Assembly (NCBI RefSeq): GCF_003390925.1
Contig: NZ_QUBS01000081.1
Location: 124,001-188,000, forward strand
Direction: 5' to 3'
Length of the DNA: 64,000 nt
From: Trinickia diaoshuihuensis
Lineage (GTDB): Bacteria; Pseudomonadota; Gammaproteobacteria; Burkholderiales; Burkholderiaceae
The position numbers and the translations under genes were made by a program. The number at the start of each line of letters is the position of its first letter. The stretch's first letter is position 1. Below are positions 42,338-52,346 of this stretch, piece by piece. The notes under the pieces were generated by a model. That model was given only the letters and a program-made list of their open reading frames with translations, was not told where the DNA came from and searched no databases.

Positions 42338-45300
42338 ATGAGCGTAGTGAGTGCGCTTCTCGATAACGTCGAGGCGTTCATCGCCTGGATTTCCAGCCAC
42401 GCCCTGGGAGCGGATCTGCCGTCCTATTGCCAACTAGAGACCGCGATCGGCCTCGATCTCGACGATCCGCGCGCCAAGCAAATGGCGGCAATCGATCCGA
42501 AGGGGGCACGCCCGTACATTTTGATCACGCGCCAATGCGCGATGTTGACGCTGTTCGAGTTGACGGGTTCGATGGATGTCGTGGGCGAAGTCGAATTCGA
42601 GCAGATCACCGATGACCTGCGGCGCGCGTTGACCTCCTACTTCCAGAAGGCAGGGCATTCGATCGAACTGTCGTTCGAGCGCGATCCGGAAATGATCCGG
42701 CATAAGGTCAAGACGTTGATGCAGCCGTCCTACGACACCTGCGAACGCGTCGGGCTCGACTTAAAGGATATGCTGGACGACCGTTGCGAGCGTGTGGCCT
42801 CGCTGTGCTCGCACGAGTCGTGTTACGTCTTGCTCTACACGCACCTGTCCTCGCTCACGCCAGATGAACTCAAGCGTGAAATGGAGACGCATCGCCTCCG
42901 AATGAAAGAGAACAAGGTCCAGCCGATGCTGGAAGCGCAATCGGTGACGGCGATCTTGAAAGGGCTGTTGAGCCGCCACGAAACGTTCGTCGATGCCATC
43001 GAGCGCGATTTCGTCCACGCGAAGCTGCATGTTGAGCGGCTTTCGACGCATGAAGCGGTGCGCGCGATTCGGCAGTCCTACGACCGGCGCCGGACGGACC
43101 ATAAGTGGAAGCCGGCATTGCCCGGAGATCGGTATACGCCGCGCAATACGCGCAATCAGTCGGTGTCGGGGTTATATCTGCCGAAACTTTCCGAGCAGAT
43201 GTGCTCCGGCAAGGTTCATACCGAGGGCGACTTCGTCTATATCAACGGCGAATATCACGGTTCGGCCTACATGGAGGTCGGTCCGCAGGAAATCCACGAT
43301 TTCATGATGTTGTTCAATCGCGTCGGCAAGGAGATCCCCTGGCGCGTGAAATACTCGATTGAGCCGGGCGGCCTCGAGGCGGCCAAATTGAAAAATCTGG
43401 CGGTCAGCATCATCGGTTTCATGGGTAGCACCAACAAGGCGATCAAACGATCGTTCGATGCGCTGGAGCAAGCGCAGCGCGACGGGGAGTGCAATGTTTC
43501 GCTGCGTCTTACCGCAGCGACATGGGGCCCCGACAAGAAGACGTGCGAGGACCGGCTGTCCGCGCTCGTTGCCGCCCTGCAAGGATGGGGCGTCTCACAG
43601 GTGAGTACCGACACCGGCGATCCCGTCCAAGGTCTCGCCTCGACGGTGCCGGGCTTCACGGATAAATCCGTTGCGCCGAGAATGATTCCTCCGCTTAGCG
43701 ATTTGGTCCGGCTGTTGCCAATACAACGCGCTGCGTCGCCTTGGTTCGCGGGCGGTTCTATTCTTCTGCGCACACTGGACGGAAAGGTGTATCCGTTCCA
43801 GCCGAATTCGTCGCTCCAAACCGCATGGATCGATTTGATTTGGGCCGTGATGGGTTCGGGCAAATCGGTATGGCTCAACACGCTCAATCTCGGCGCGATC
43901 CTATCCCCGGGTCTTAAACGTTTGCCGCTCATTACGATCATCGACGTGGGCGTGAGCTCGAGCGGTCTCATCGAGTTGATCCAAAACGCGCTCCCCGAAG
44001 ACCGCAAACACGAGGCAATTTACGTGCGCTTGCGCAATACGGGCGAATTTTCGATCAACCCTTTCGACACGCTGCCGGGGTGCCGCAAGCCGACGGCGTT
44101 CGATCGAGAATTTCTGATCTCGCTGTTGACGGCGCTCGCGACGCCGGTGGGCCAGAAGCAGCCGTACGCGAACTCTTCGGAATTGGCCGGCATGGTGGTC
44201 GACGAAGTATACGAGCGCTATTCGACGCGCGGATCGGAAAAGCGCTACGAGCCCACCATCGACGCATTCGTCGATGCGGCGCTGACCGAAACGGGGTATG
44301 TCCACGACGAGTACACCTCGTGGTGGGATGTGACCGATCATTTGACGGCAACCGGCCACGTCCGGGCGGCGCGGTTGGCGCAGCGGTTCGCGGTTCCCGT
44401 GTTGGCGGACCTGATCGAATCGCTCGGCGCCGAGCGTATCCGTAGCGTATTCGAGCCGAAGGAGGATTCGAAGGCGCGCGTCGACAATGGAATGACACTG
44501 CTCGATGCGATGCGGATGGTCATTACGTCGGCCTTGCGCGATTTCCCGATCATCGCATCGCACACGCGCTTCGAGTTGAACGAGCAGTCGCGAGTCGTCG
44601 CGCTCGATCTGGAGGAAGTCACGCGCGGCGCGGGTGAGGACGGTGAAAAACGGGCCGAGATCATGTACGTATTCGCGCGGCAAATCGCTGCGCGCCAATA
44701 CTATTTGCCCGAGAGTATCGCCGAGCTTGCGCCGGCCATGTATCACGAAGCGCATCGTCAGCGCTACGAGGATATCAAGGACGAGATGAAGGCGATTTGC
44801 GTGGACGAAGTGCACCGGACCGCGGGTAAGAAATCGTTTCGCCGGCTACTCTCGCTCGATCGGCGGGAGGGCCGCAAACACGGCATCCGCGTCTCGCTCG
44901 CGAGCCAGTTCATGGCCGACTTCGAAACCGACGGCGAGTCGATCACCGAGTCGGCATTCTCGGCCTACATCATGAACGCCGGGAGTCCGAATTCCCGCGC
45001 GGAGGCCCAACGGATGTTCGGTTTGTCCAATTCCGCGATGACGGCGCTTCAGCGCGACGTTCGAGGGGCGGGGCGCTTTCTCGTGTGGCATCAAACCAAG
45101 AGCGGCGTCGTGACGCAAGTGCTGCACAACGCACCGGGCGCAATCGAGCTGTGGGCGTTCTCGACCACGGCGAAGGACGTCGGTTTGCGGCGGCGCCTTT
45201 ATCGGCGTACGTCGCCCGCCATCGCGCGCCGCATCTTGGCAAAAGAGTTTCCGAGCGGTACCGCGGCGCAATACCTGGAGAGCCGACAGGCCGAACAAGG

Positions 45301-45388
45301 CGCGCGCGACGACGACAACATCATCGATACCGTCGTGCACGAACTCGTGGTCAAGTACGGCCTCGAGCGGGCAGGGGCCCCGGCATGA
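42338..45388 (+). CDS. dotO: DotO/IcmB (TraU) ATPase, VirB4-like
   Basis: A 1016-residue cytoplasmic ATPase with Walker A VMGSGKSVWLN (about 503), Walker B around AICVDEVHRT (about 826), and the family motifs LKLNPFDTLPGCRKPT-like (SINPFDTLPGCRKP, about 573) and ASQFMADFE (about 859). DotO forms the hexameric base on which DotB docks. Length matches IcmB and TraU. The N-terminal half lacks ATPase motifs, as usual. Its stop overlaps the next start (ATGA). Confidence 0.92.
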   Translation: MSVVSALLDNVEAFIAWISSHALGADLPSYCQLETAIGLDLDDPRAKQMAAIDPKGARPYILITRQCAMLTLFELTGSMDVVGEVEFEQITDDLRRALTSYFQKAGHSIELSFERDPEMIRHKVKTLMQPSYDTCERVGLDLKDMLDDRCERVASLCSHESCYVLLYTHLSSLTPDELKREMETHRLRMKENKVQPMLEAQSVTAILKGLLSRHETFVDAIERDFVHAKLHVERLSTHEAVRAIRQSYDRRRTDHKWKPALPGDRYTPRNTRNQSVSGLYLPKLSEQMCSGKVHTEGDFVYINGEYHGSAYMEVGPQEIHDFMMLFNRVGKEIPWRVKYSIEPGGLEAAKLKNLAVSIIGFMGSTNKAIKRSFDALEQAQRDGECNVSLRLTAATWGPDKKTCEDRLSALVAALQGWGVSQVSTDTGDPVQGLASTVPGFTDKSVAPRMIPPLSDLVRLLPIQRAASPWFAGGSILLRTLDGKVYPFQPNSSLQTAWIDLIWAVMGSGKSVWLNTLNLGAILSPGLKRLPLITIIDVGVSSSGLIELIQNALPEDRKHEAIYVRLRNTGEFSINPFDTLPGCRKPTAFDREFLISLLTALATPVGQKQPYANSSELAGMVVDEVYERYSTRGSEKRYEPTIDAFVDAALTETGYVHDEYTSWWDVTDHLTATGHVRAARLAQRFAVPVLADLIESLGAERIRSVFEPKEDSKARVDNGMTLLDAMRMVITSALRDFPIIASHTRFELNEQSRVVALDLEEVTRGAGEDGEKRAEIMYVFARQIAARQYYLPESIAELAPAMYHEAHRQRYEDIKDEMKAICVDEVHRTAGKKSFRRLLSLDRREGRKHGIRVSLASQFMADFETDGESITESAFSAYIMNAGSPNSRAEAQRMFGLSNSAMTALQRDVRGAGRFLVWHQTKSGVVTQVLHNAPGAIELWAFSTTAKDVGLRRRLYRRTSPAIARRILAKEFPSGTAAQYLESRQAEQGARDDDNIIDTVVHELVVKYGLERAGAPA

Positions 45389-45915
45389 GTGCGCCGCGAC
45401 AGGCGGGCGACAAGCCCCGCGCGGCCCGGCGCGCCGCGCGGGCCGGGTTGTATCTCGTCCCCGGATATCCGTTGATCAAAACCGTGGCGTCGTTGAAGGA
45501 GACCGCCGCCGGCGGCATACGGACGATCGCGGATCGCCATCGCGAGCTCGCCGCAAAACGCGTCAATCCCACGTCGCGCACCTTCAGCGAAGCGATGGCG
45601 ATGCGCTCGCCGGATGCGTTGCCGCTCGAGGCAATCGAACGTTCCTGTTTGCGCAGGAAACAGGTTTCCCTCGCGTTCGCGGTCGTATCGGCGAGCTTCG
45701 TCATCGGCAGCGTCGGGGGACGCAACGTCTTCGGCGCCTTTCTCGGTCTGCTCTTCGTGGCGCTGTGCGCATTGTTCGCCCTCAAATACGAGCATCGAGT
45801 GTGGCAGATCGAAACCGGACGCGCGGCGCCGGACGAGCCGCTCGGCGGATACCGGCAGTTCTTCTCGCGCAAAGGCGCGATCAAGCGGTTATTCAATCCC
45901 CACTTGTTCAGTTGA
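45385..45915 (+). CDS. TraX/IcmV-like membrane protein
   Basis: A 176-residue protein: basic N-terminus, YPLIKTVASLKETAAGGIRTIADRHRELAAKR, LPLEAIERSCLRRK, two membrane segments (about 92-107 and 112-130) and KYEHRVWQIETGR near the end. This is the IcmV/TraX layout, between dotO and dotA. IcmV is of unknown mechanism but needed in Legionella. ATG 45385 overlaps the dotO stop by four bases. Confidence 0.75.
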   Translation: MSAPRQAGDKPRAARRAARAGLYLVPGYPLIKTVASLKETAAGGIRTIADRHRELAAKRVNPTSRTFSEAMAMRSPDALPLEAIERSCLRRKQVSLAFAVVSASFVIGSVGGRNVFGAFLGLLFVALCALFALKYEHRVWQIETGRAAPDEPLGGYRQFFSRKGAIKRLFNPHLFS

Positions 45916-45950
45916 TATTCGCCGCCCCCCCAACCCATCGGAGCTACGAG

Positions 45951-48179
45951 ATGACGGTAATCGCTCGGCGAGTGCGCGGCGTTGCCGCCTTCGCCTCACT
46001 GTTTGCAGTGTCGAGCGCGGCATTTGCCCAAGCGGCGTCGACGCAATCGATCGGCTCGATCACGAGCGCCGCCTCGAACGGTACCGACAAATCCATGTCG
46101 GCGCTGCAGCTCATCTACGGCGCGATCGCATCGAACCCGCTGTCGGGCGGCTCGGCTACGACCGGCACCGCTTCGAGCGGATTGATTTCGCAAGTCTTCC
46201 TCGTTCTCAACTCATGCATTCTGGCCGTGGGCGTGCTGTGGGCGATGTATCACTTCGGCTCGGCGATGATCGCGACGGGGCAGGACGGTGAGTTCCTTGG
46301 GCAAAAGAAATCGTCTCCCTGGTTCATCATCCGCATGGGCGTGGGCTTCACCGGCCTCGTACCGATGTTCGGCGGCTATTGCGGCGCCCAGGTCATCATG
46401 CTGTGGGCGACGATGATGGGTGTGGGCATCGCGAACCTGTCGATGACCTCCGCCGTGAACGTGTTGACCAATGGCGGGACGCTGATCGCGACACCTGTCG
46501 TGCCGCAGGTGACGGCGCTCGCGCGAAGCTTGTTCGAGTCGAACCTGTGCGCCGCGGCGGCGAATCAGGCGGTCGCGAATTTGCAAGGCGATGCGAACGT
46601 CGGCGCCGACTCCGGCGAAACCTTCAGTGCGAATACGACCGCCATGAAAGTCGTACTGATGAATCAGAACGGGCTCTCATGTGGAGGAGCACAGATAACG
46701 GGAAACGCGCAGGGCTCGTCGGGGACGTCCTCCGCTTACGGTTTGTCGGCCTATTCGACCGATATGGCATCGGTGCAACAGCAGTTATTGTCGGCGCAAG
46801 GTCAAGCGCTCGTTTCAATGCAGGCGACGCTGTCGAGCGCGGCACAGGCTTACGTATCGGCCGTCAACAATCAAACTCAGCCGATCGATCCGCAAACGAC
46901 GATCGACGCCGCGGCGAAGGAGTATCAAAGGGAAGTACAGGCCACGGTGACGAGCGTATCGAGTTCGCTCACCGGGGTCGCGGGCGACATCGGGGCGGAA
47001 CTGGCGCGTGATGGTTGGATCATGCTGGGCTCGTGGTATCAAACGTTCGCGCAGACGAGCTCGCAACTGGAGGATTTGGCCGATACGGTCCCCGTGGTCG
47101 TGCCGCCGACGGACTTGTCGAATTTGCCCTATCCGCAGCTCTATCAGAGCGTGATGGCCAGTTACCAACTACAGCTTCAACAAGACGCGTCGACTTCAAC
47201 CGGTGTCTCGACCATGGACACTTCGAACAACTTGTTCGCCGGGAACGTGACGCAAGATATGGATGTCAACATTCTTGCTCAGTTGTTCCCCGGTGCCGAC
47301 CTTGTGGGTCAGATCAAGGAGGTCATGGTTAGCGCCACTCAACCTACCAATGGTTCGCCGCTCAATCCGCTCATCGTCATGAAGAGCGTGGGCGATAAGA
47401 TCATTCATGAGACGGTGGAGTATCTCAACCATTACCTTGGCCGCGACAGCCGGCGCGCGGACAAAGCACCCGCCAAGCCGGGCGCCGGCACGTCGAGCGG
47501 CAGCGCCGCGCAAAACGGCGCCGTCAGCGATTCGATCGAGCCTTTCGTCGTCGCGATAGCCGTCACACTGCTCTTTTTCGGCGTGATGCTATCCGTTTAT
47601 ATGCCGATGTTGCCGTTCATCGTCTGGTTCGGCGGCGTCGTTTCGTGGTTCATGGTGGTGGCCGAGGCGATGGTGGCGTCCCCCCTCTGGGCGATGACGC
47701 ACCTCGACGGCGACGGCGAGGGGCTCGGTCATCGGACGCAGCATGGATACGTCTTCCTGCTGAACGTCATGTTCCGGCCTGTCGTGATGGTGTTCGGTTT
47801 CTTGCTTGCCGGCGCGAGCGTGATCGTGCTCGGCAGTTTGCTCAACACGATGTTCGGCATCGCGGTGCAAAACACGCAGTACGGCTCCACCGCGGGGCTC
47901 GCGGGGTTGATCGGCTTCGTCGTGCTCTACGTGGGGATGTGCCAAACGCTCTGCAATTCGGCATTCAGCCTCGTGCATACGCTCCCCGACAATCTATTCT
48001 CGTGGATCGGCGGGCAACTGGCATCGGCGCATACCGGTTTCGGCGAGGGTGTCAAACAGGGCTTCGAGTCGCACCTGAATCAAGGCAGCGCGGACGGGCA
48101 TTCGTTGGGGCATGCCCCGAAAGGAGGCCCAGGTCCGCGGACCTCGTCCTCGGGCATGGGGGGAGTACACCCCCGATAG
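45951..48179 (+). CDS. dotA: DotA (TraY) polytopic inner-membrane protein
   Basis: A 742-residue protein of the DotA/TraY family: signal peptide to about 27, membrane segments around 85-110 and 130-155, a large periplasmic domain (about 190-500) and a C-terminal cluster of segments (about 525-690). The TraY landmarks APLWAMTHLDGDGEGLGHRTQHGY-type and LLNVMFRPVVMVFGF are seen. ATG 45951 after GGAG is chosen because a signal peptide follows; the frame runs upstream to 45765. It is the last gene of the secretion block and ends four bases before a convergent gene. Confidence 0.9.
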   Translation: MTVIARRVRGVAAFASLFAVSSAAFAQAASTQSIGSITSAASNGTDKSMSALQLIYGAIASNPLSGGSATTGTASSGLISQVFLVLNSCILAVGVLWAMYHFGSAMIATGQDGEFLGQKKSSPWFIIRMGVGFTGLVPMFGGYCGAQVIMLWATMMGVGIANLSMTSAVNVLTNGGTLIATPVVPQVTALARSLFESNLCAAAANQAVANLQGDANVGADSGETFSANTTAMKVVLMNQNGLSCGGAQITGNAQGSSGTSSAYGLSAYSTDMASVQQQLLSAQGQALVSMQATLSSAAQAYVSAVNNQTQPIDPQTTIDAAAKEYQREVQATVTSVSSSLTGVAGDIGAELARDGWIMLGSWYQTFAQTSSQLEDLADTVPVVVPPTDLSNLPYPQLYQSVMASYQLQLQQDASTSTGVSTMDTSNNLFAGNVTQDMDVNILAQLFPGADLVGQIKEVMVSATQPTNGSPLNPLIVMKSVGDKIIHETVEYLNHYLGRDSRRADKAPAKPGAGTSSGSAAQNGAVSDSIEPFVVAIAVTLLFFGVMLSVYMPMLPFIVWFGGVVSWFMVVAEAMVASPLWAMTHLDGDGEGLGHRTQHGYVFLLNVMFRPVVMVFGFLLAGASVIVLGSLLNTMFGIAVQNTQYGSTAGLAGLIGFVVLYVGMCQTLCNSAFSLVHTLPDNLFSWIGGQLASAHTGFGEGVKQGFESHLNQGSADGHSLGHAPKGGPGPRTSSSGMGGVHPR

Positions 48180-48182
48180 GCT

Positions 48183-48515
48183 TTACCCCTTGGCGATCAC
48201 CTCGATGCGCAGCGCCTGCGCACCAGAGGCGATCTCCAAGAGCCGATCGACGTTGGGGTGCGCGCCGGGACGATTGCGGGCATCGGCCGTATGTTCGGCG
48301 AATATCGCGAGACCGTGCTCGGCCGCCTTGGCATCGAGCTTGCCGAATGCGCGTTGCAAATAGTGGTAGACGGCGAGCGAGCCCTGTTTGCCCGGCTTGT
48401 TCTCGATGCCGGCTACTACGGCGCCCGCTTCGTCGACGAGATCGATGCGTTCGATTGCATCGATCGACGGCAGCAGGGCGAGGTTTTCTTTGAATACGTT
48501 CGTCGGTTCGATCAC
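48183..48515 (-). CDS. DUF2322 family protein
   Basis: A 110-residue soluble protein with the DUF2322 pattern: FKENLALLPSIDAIERIDLVD, IENKPGKQGSLAVYHYL, FAEHTADAR and HPNVDRLLEI. Function unknown; the family is common in beta-proteobacterial chromosomes and marks the right edge of the secretion block. It begins at GTG 48515, downstream of the GGDEF-EAL gene, and converges with dotA. Confidence 0.75.
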   Translation of the reverse strand: MIEPTNVFKENLALLPSIDAIERIDLVDEAGAVVAGIENKPGKQGSLAVYHYLQRAFGKLDAKAAEHGLAIFAEHTADARNRPGAHPNVDRLLEIASGAQALRIEVIAKG

Positions 48516-48585
48516 TTATGCGGCTCCGCTTATCGGTTGGAAATAGCGGGCCGTATACTAGCCGATCCGGCGGTGCGGCCGGCCG

Positions 48586-51546
48586 TCATCGCGCGTTCGT
48601 TTCGGCATCGGCGGCCGTATCGACCGCTGCCTTCGGCGTCAGATACCGCGGCAGCAATGCAATCTCTCGCTTCGGCAGCGGCCTGCTGTAGAGATAGCCC
48701 TGCGCTACCTCGCAACCGTAGACGTTGAGGAACGCAGCCTGCTCCATCGTCTCCACGCCTTCGGCCACGACGCGATGCCCGAGACAGCGAGAGATCGAGA
48801 GGATCGCTTTCACGAGTTCGGCGTGGCGGTGATCGCTCGTGACCTTCTGAATGAACGTCCTGTCGATTTTGAGCGTGTCGATCGGAAAGCGCGTCAGGTA
48901 GCTCAACGCCGAATAGCCCGTACCGAAGTCGTCGATGGCGATCGAGAGCCCCATATGCTTGAACGCGGCGAGCGCGTAAGCGACTGAATCGTCTTCGTCC
49001 AGCAGCAGGCTTTCCGTGATTTCGAATTCGAGCCATTCCGGGCGGCAGCCCGTTTCGGCGAGAATCTTTTCGACCAGCGGCACGAATCCGCGCGACTGAA
49101 ACTGTCGCGCCGATAAATTGACGGCCACCGTGTGCGGCGAACCGCCTGCATTCCACTGCGCCGCGGCACGGCACGCTTCACGTAACACCCACCTGCCGAT
49201 ATCGACGATCAGGCCCGTCTCTTCGGCGACGGGAATGAATTGGTCCGGCGGGATGAACCCGGCGCCGGATCGATTCCATCTGAGCAGCGCTTCCGAGCCG
49301 AGTACCTGTGCATCGCGAAATGCGACTTGCGGCTGATAGTGCAATTCGAGCTCGCCTCGCTCGATCGCGCGCCGCAATTGCGACTCGAGCGCGAGATTCG
49401 CCGCCGCTTCGACGGTCAAATCGTTCGTATAGAAGCGGAAACCGCGACGGCCCGAGCGTTTGGCCAGATACATCGCCGAATCGGCGTACTTCAAAAGATC
49501 GTCGGCGTCGGCGCTGTCGATCGGGTAAAGGGCGATGCCGACGCTGCACGAGATGAACACTTCCTTGCCGTTGAGCACGAAGCGCTCGCCGAGACGCTGG
49601 ATGATCGTCGTCGAGATCTGCTCGATCGTCCGCCGGTTATGCACGTCCGGCAGTAAAACGGCGAACTCGTCGCCACCGAAGCGCGAGACCGTATCGCCGG
49701 GCCGCACGCTCGATAGCAAGCGCGCCGCCGCCTCGCGGAGCAACTCGTCGCCCACGGCGTGACCCATCGTGTCGTTCACGCTCTTGAAGCGATCCATGTC
49801 GATCATCATGACGGCGGTGAACCGATCCGGCACGGCGTCCGATGCGAGCTTGCGCAGCGTCTCGTTGAATGAGCGGCGATTGGGCAGTCCCGTCAGCGCA
49901 TCGAAATACGCCATGCGATGTATTTTTTCGCGCGAGACGTGCAGCTCGGTGATGTCGCGGCCCACCGCGAGCACGGTCTCCACTTTGCCGTCGGGCCCGA
50001 GCTCCGGCGTCAATCGAATGAGTGCGCAAAGCTGGCCGCCCGCGGCGGGCTGCCACCGCAGTTCGAATTGCCGGTCGGTCGCGCTAGCGAATACTTCTTC
50101 GAGTTCGTGCTCGTAAAGGACGGTGTTGGGACCGCCCGGATACTCGGACGGGGTTTTACCGAGCAACGCGTCCAGCCCGCCGGCGGCAAGCCCCGCAAAC
50201 GTGGGGTTGACGTAAAGACGCCGCAAGTTACGGTCGTAACGGGCCACCGTGTCGGGCGAGTGCTCCACCAGCGTTCTGAATTCACGCTCGCGCAGGGCCA
50301 GCGTTTCGTCGAAGCGCCTGCGTTCCGTGATATCGCGTGCCACGGCCAGTATGCCGGTGACTTCGCCCCGTTCATCGAGGACGGGCAGCCGCCGCGTCTC
50401 CAGCAAGATGCGCTCGCCGCTCGCCGGGCTTACGACCCATTCGTCGTTCACGCAAATGCACTTGGCGCCGATCGCCGCTTGTTCCCGCTCACGGAAGAAA
50501 TCGGCCACCTGAGCGTTGAAGAAGTCGTAATCGGTCTTGCCGAGAATCTCCTCTCTCGACTTACCGACGAATCGTTCGACGCCGTGATTGCATAGCGTGA
50601 ATACGCCGCCCGTACTTTTTAACCAGACCATGTCGGGAATGGTATGCAGTACGTTCATGAGATGGGCGCGAGCTTCGGATAACTCGCTGGCCTTGTCTTG
50701 CAGCCGTTTATTCAGTTGCAGTATTTTTTCGTACTGCGCGCGCAACTCGGTTTCGGCCCGCTTGCGGTCGGTGATATCGAGAATAGCGCCGATCAATCCG
50801 GCTTGGCGGCCCTCGGCGTCATGAAAGACCGCCTTGGTGAATTCGACCTCGCGATCTTCCTTCCGTGCGTTGCGCGCCTTGAATTCGTATCGCTGAATCC
50901 CGCCGTTCGCGAATAATTCCTCGTCCTTGACAAAGTAGGTTTGGGCGAGTTCGGGCGGGTTGATTTCGAACACGCTCTTGCCGACAAACTGCTCCTTGGG
51001 GATGCCGAGAAAATCTTCGAACGCTTTATTGAGTTGCAGGTAGCGCCCCTGCCGATCCTTGGAAAAGACGGGGATGGGAATGGTGTCGAGCAGCGAGGCG
51101 AGAAACGACTCTCGCTCGCGTAGCTTGGCCTCGGCAAGCTTGCGCGGCGTGATATTGAAGCACATGGCCAGCACGCCCGGGCCTTCCTCGGACGCCGGAT
51201 CCGCGGCGAGCTGGACGAGGTAATGTTCGCGCTCGGCCTCGCGCAACGCATCGAACGTCAATTCGATCTCGCGCGCAGTGCCGGTTGCCGCCACTTCGCC
51301 GATCGCGTCCAGATAGCGCCGCAGCGTCGCCGCGCAGAGCAATTCCGATTCGGCAAGGACAGTCGGGGTCCCGCCGCGCGGCGCGCTCATCATGGCGGTG
51401 GCCGCGCGGTTCATATATCGCCGGCGGCCGTTCGCGTCATAGCGGATGACGGCGACGTGCAAGTCGCCGACAGGCACACGATATTCGTTCTCGTTGTCTA
51501 ACCCAGGGTTTTCCATGCCGTCACAGAGACTGTATTTTCCACGCAT
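48586..51546 (-). CDS. PAS-GGDEF-EAL cyclic-di-GMP enzyme
   Basis: A 986-residue cytoplasmic protein. Four PAS domains (about 20-135, 140-265, 295-410 and 425-540), then GGDEF (about 550-710, with intact RFGGDEF) and EAL (about 730-970, with EALLRW, DDFGTGYS and EGVE). Both catalytic signatures are intact, so it could make or degrade cyclic-di-GMP. Several HDITERK-type PAC motifs support PAS assignment. No membrane segment. It might influence adhesion or pili, but nothing ties it to the block except nearness. ATG 51516 is an alternative start. Confidence 0.9.
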   Translation of the reverse strand: MRGKYSLCDGMENPGLDNENEYRVPVGDLHVAVIRYDANGRRRYMNRAATAMMSAPRGGTPTVLAESELLCAATLRRYLDAIGEVAATGTAREIELTFDALREAEREHYLVQLAADPASEEGPGVLAMCFNITPRKLAEAKLRERESFLASLLDTIPIPVFSKDRQGRYLQLNKAFEDFLGIPKEQFVGKSVFEINPPELAQTYFVKDEELFANGGIQRYEFKARNARKEDREVEFTKAVFHDAEGRQAGLIGAILDITDRKRAETELRAQYEKILQLNKRLQDKASELSEARAHLMNVLHTIPDMVWLKSTGGVFTLCNHGVERFVGKSREEILGKTDYDFFNAQVADFFREREQAAIGAKCICVNDEWVVSPASGERILLETRRLPVLDERGEVTGILAVARDITERRRFDETLALREREFRTLVEHSPDTVARYDRNLRRLYVNPTFAGLAAGGLDALLGKTPSEYPGGPNTVLYEHELEEVFASATDRQFELRWQPAAGGQLCALIRLTPELGPDGKVETVLAVGRDITELHVSREKIHRMAYFDALTGLPNRRSFNETLRKLASDAVPDRFTAVMMIDMDRFKSVNDTMGHAVGDELLREAAARLLSSVRPGDTVSRFGGDEFAVLLPDVHNRRTIEQISTTIIQRLGERFVLNGKEVFISCSVGIALYPIDSADADDLLKYADSAMYLAKRSGRRGFRFYTNDLTVEAAANLALESQLRRAIERGELELHYQPQVAFRDAQVLGSEALLRWNRSGAGFIPPDQFIPVAEETGLIVDIGRWVLREACRAAAQWNAGGSPHTVAVNLSARQFQSRGFVPLVEKILAETGCRPEWLEFEITESLLLDEDDSVAYALAAFKHMGLSIAIDDFGTGYSALSYLTRFPIDTLKIDRTFIQKVTSDHRHAELVKAILSISRCLGHRVVAEGVETMEQAAFLNVYGCEVAQGYLYSRPLPKREIALLPRYLTPKAAVDTAADAETNAR

Positions 51547-51732
51547 TGCCCCTCAGTGCTCGCGCCTGGAAGCGGTCGAGCCGTGTGCGCGAGGGCGTGC
51601 CAACTGCATGGATAACGGCTGGAAGACGGGATTTCTGAAGCGCGGGATTGCCCTGGGCGCGCCGGTCCGCCGCACCGGGCGGAGCGGCTCCGCTGCCACG
51701 GTGCGATCAGCCGGGGCGTCGCGCGCCCGATG

Positions 51733-52140
51733 TCAGTCGTCGAACGTGCCCCGATAGGCTTCGGACGCATCCGAGCGCGTATTGATTTCGAACATGATGC
51801 CGCCCGGCTCGCGGCAGAAAAACCGGGAGCCGCGTCCATTATTGAACACATCCGTTTCCATTTGGACGCCTTCTTCCTTGAAACGGGCGTATAGCTCGTG
51901 CACGGCGGCCAAGTTCGGTAACTCGAACCCTAGATGAAAGTTCCTTGGCCATTGAGGAACGGCGTCGCTCACATGGTCGATCACGACGTCGAACCCGGGG
52001 CGCTTCAAAATGGCCGACTTATCCCAAGTCTCGGCTACCCTGAAACCTAAATGGCGTTCGAAGAATTCGGCTGTGGCAGCCACATTGGCTGAAGGAAAGC
52101 TCAGGTGGTTGAGCTTCATCGTTTTAACGAATGCAGTCAT
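51733..52140 (-). CDS. VOC (glyoxalase/dioxygenase fold) protein
   Basis: A 135-residue single VOC-domain pair: MKLNHLSFPSANVAATAEFFERHLGF-like start (shown: NHLSFPS and EFFERHLGF), FHLGFELPN and FFCREPGGIMFEI. Candidate metal ligands are His11, His70 and Glu122. Substrate unknown. I chose ATG 52140 after GGGACTGACG; an ATG at 52164 in frame is less well placed. The 190-bp gap to the next gene shows nothing. Confidence 0.75.
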   Translation of the reverse strand: MTAFVKTMKLNHLSFPSANVAATAEFFERHLGFRVAETWDKSAILKRPGFDVVIDHVSDAVPQWPRNFHLGFELPNLAAVHELYARFKEEGVQMETDVFNNGRGSRFFCREPGGIMFEINTRSDASEAYRGTFDD

Positions 52141-52346
52141 CGTCAGTCCCTTCGGTTGCGGCACGGCCCCATGCCGTGCACCGCTGGAGGACTTCAGAAT
52201 ATAAGTAAAAGCTCACATTCAACAACTCGCATCGGACGCAGCGGCCCGCCCGGCCGGAACGCAGCGGCCGGCAAGGCGGGCGCGGGCGGCGCGCGGTGCG
52301 AGCCGCTCGGCCTGCTCACATTTTGAATGCCGAGCCGGAGAGGCGG

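Noticed and set aside
41203-42381. 392-residue minus-strand frame across traR and the next gene
   Set aside because: Spans two real genes and their gap on the other strand; composition typical of antisense frames.
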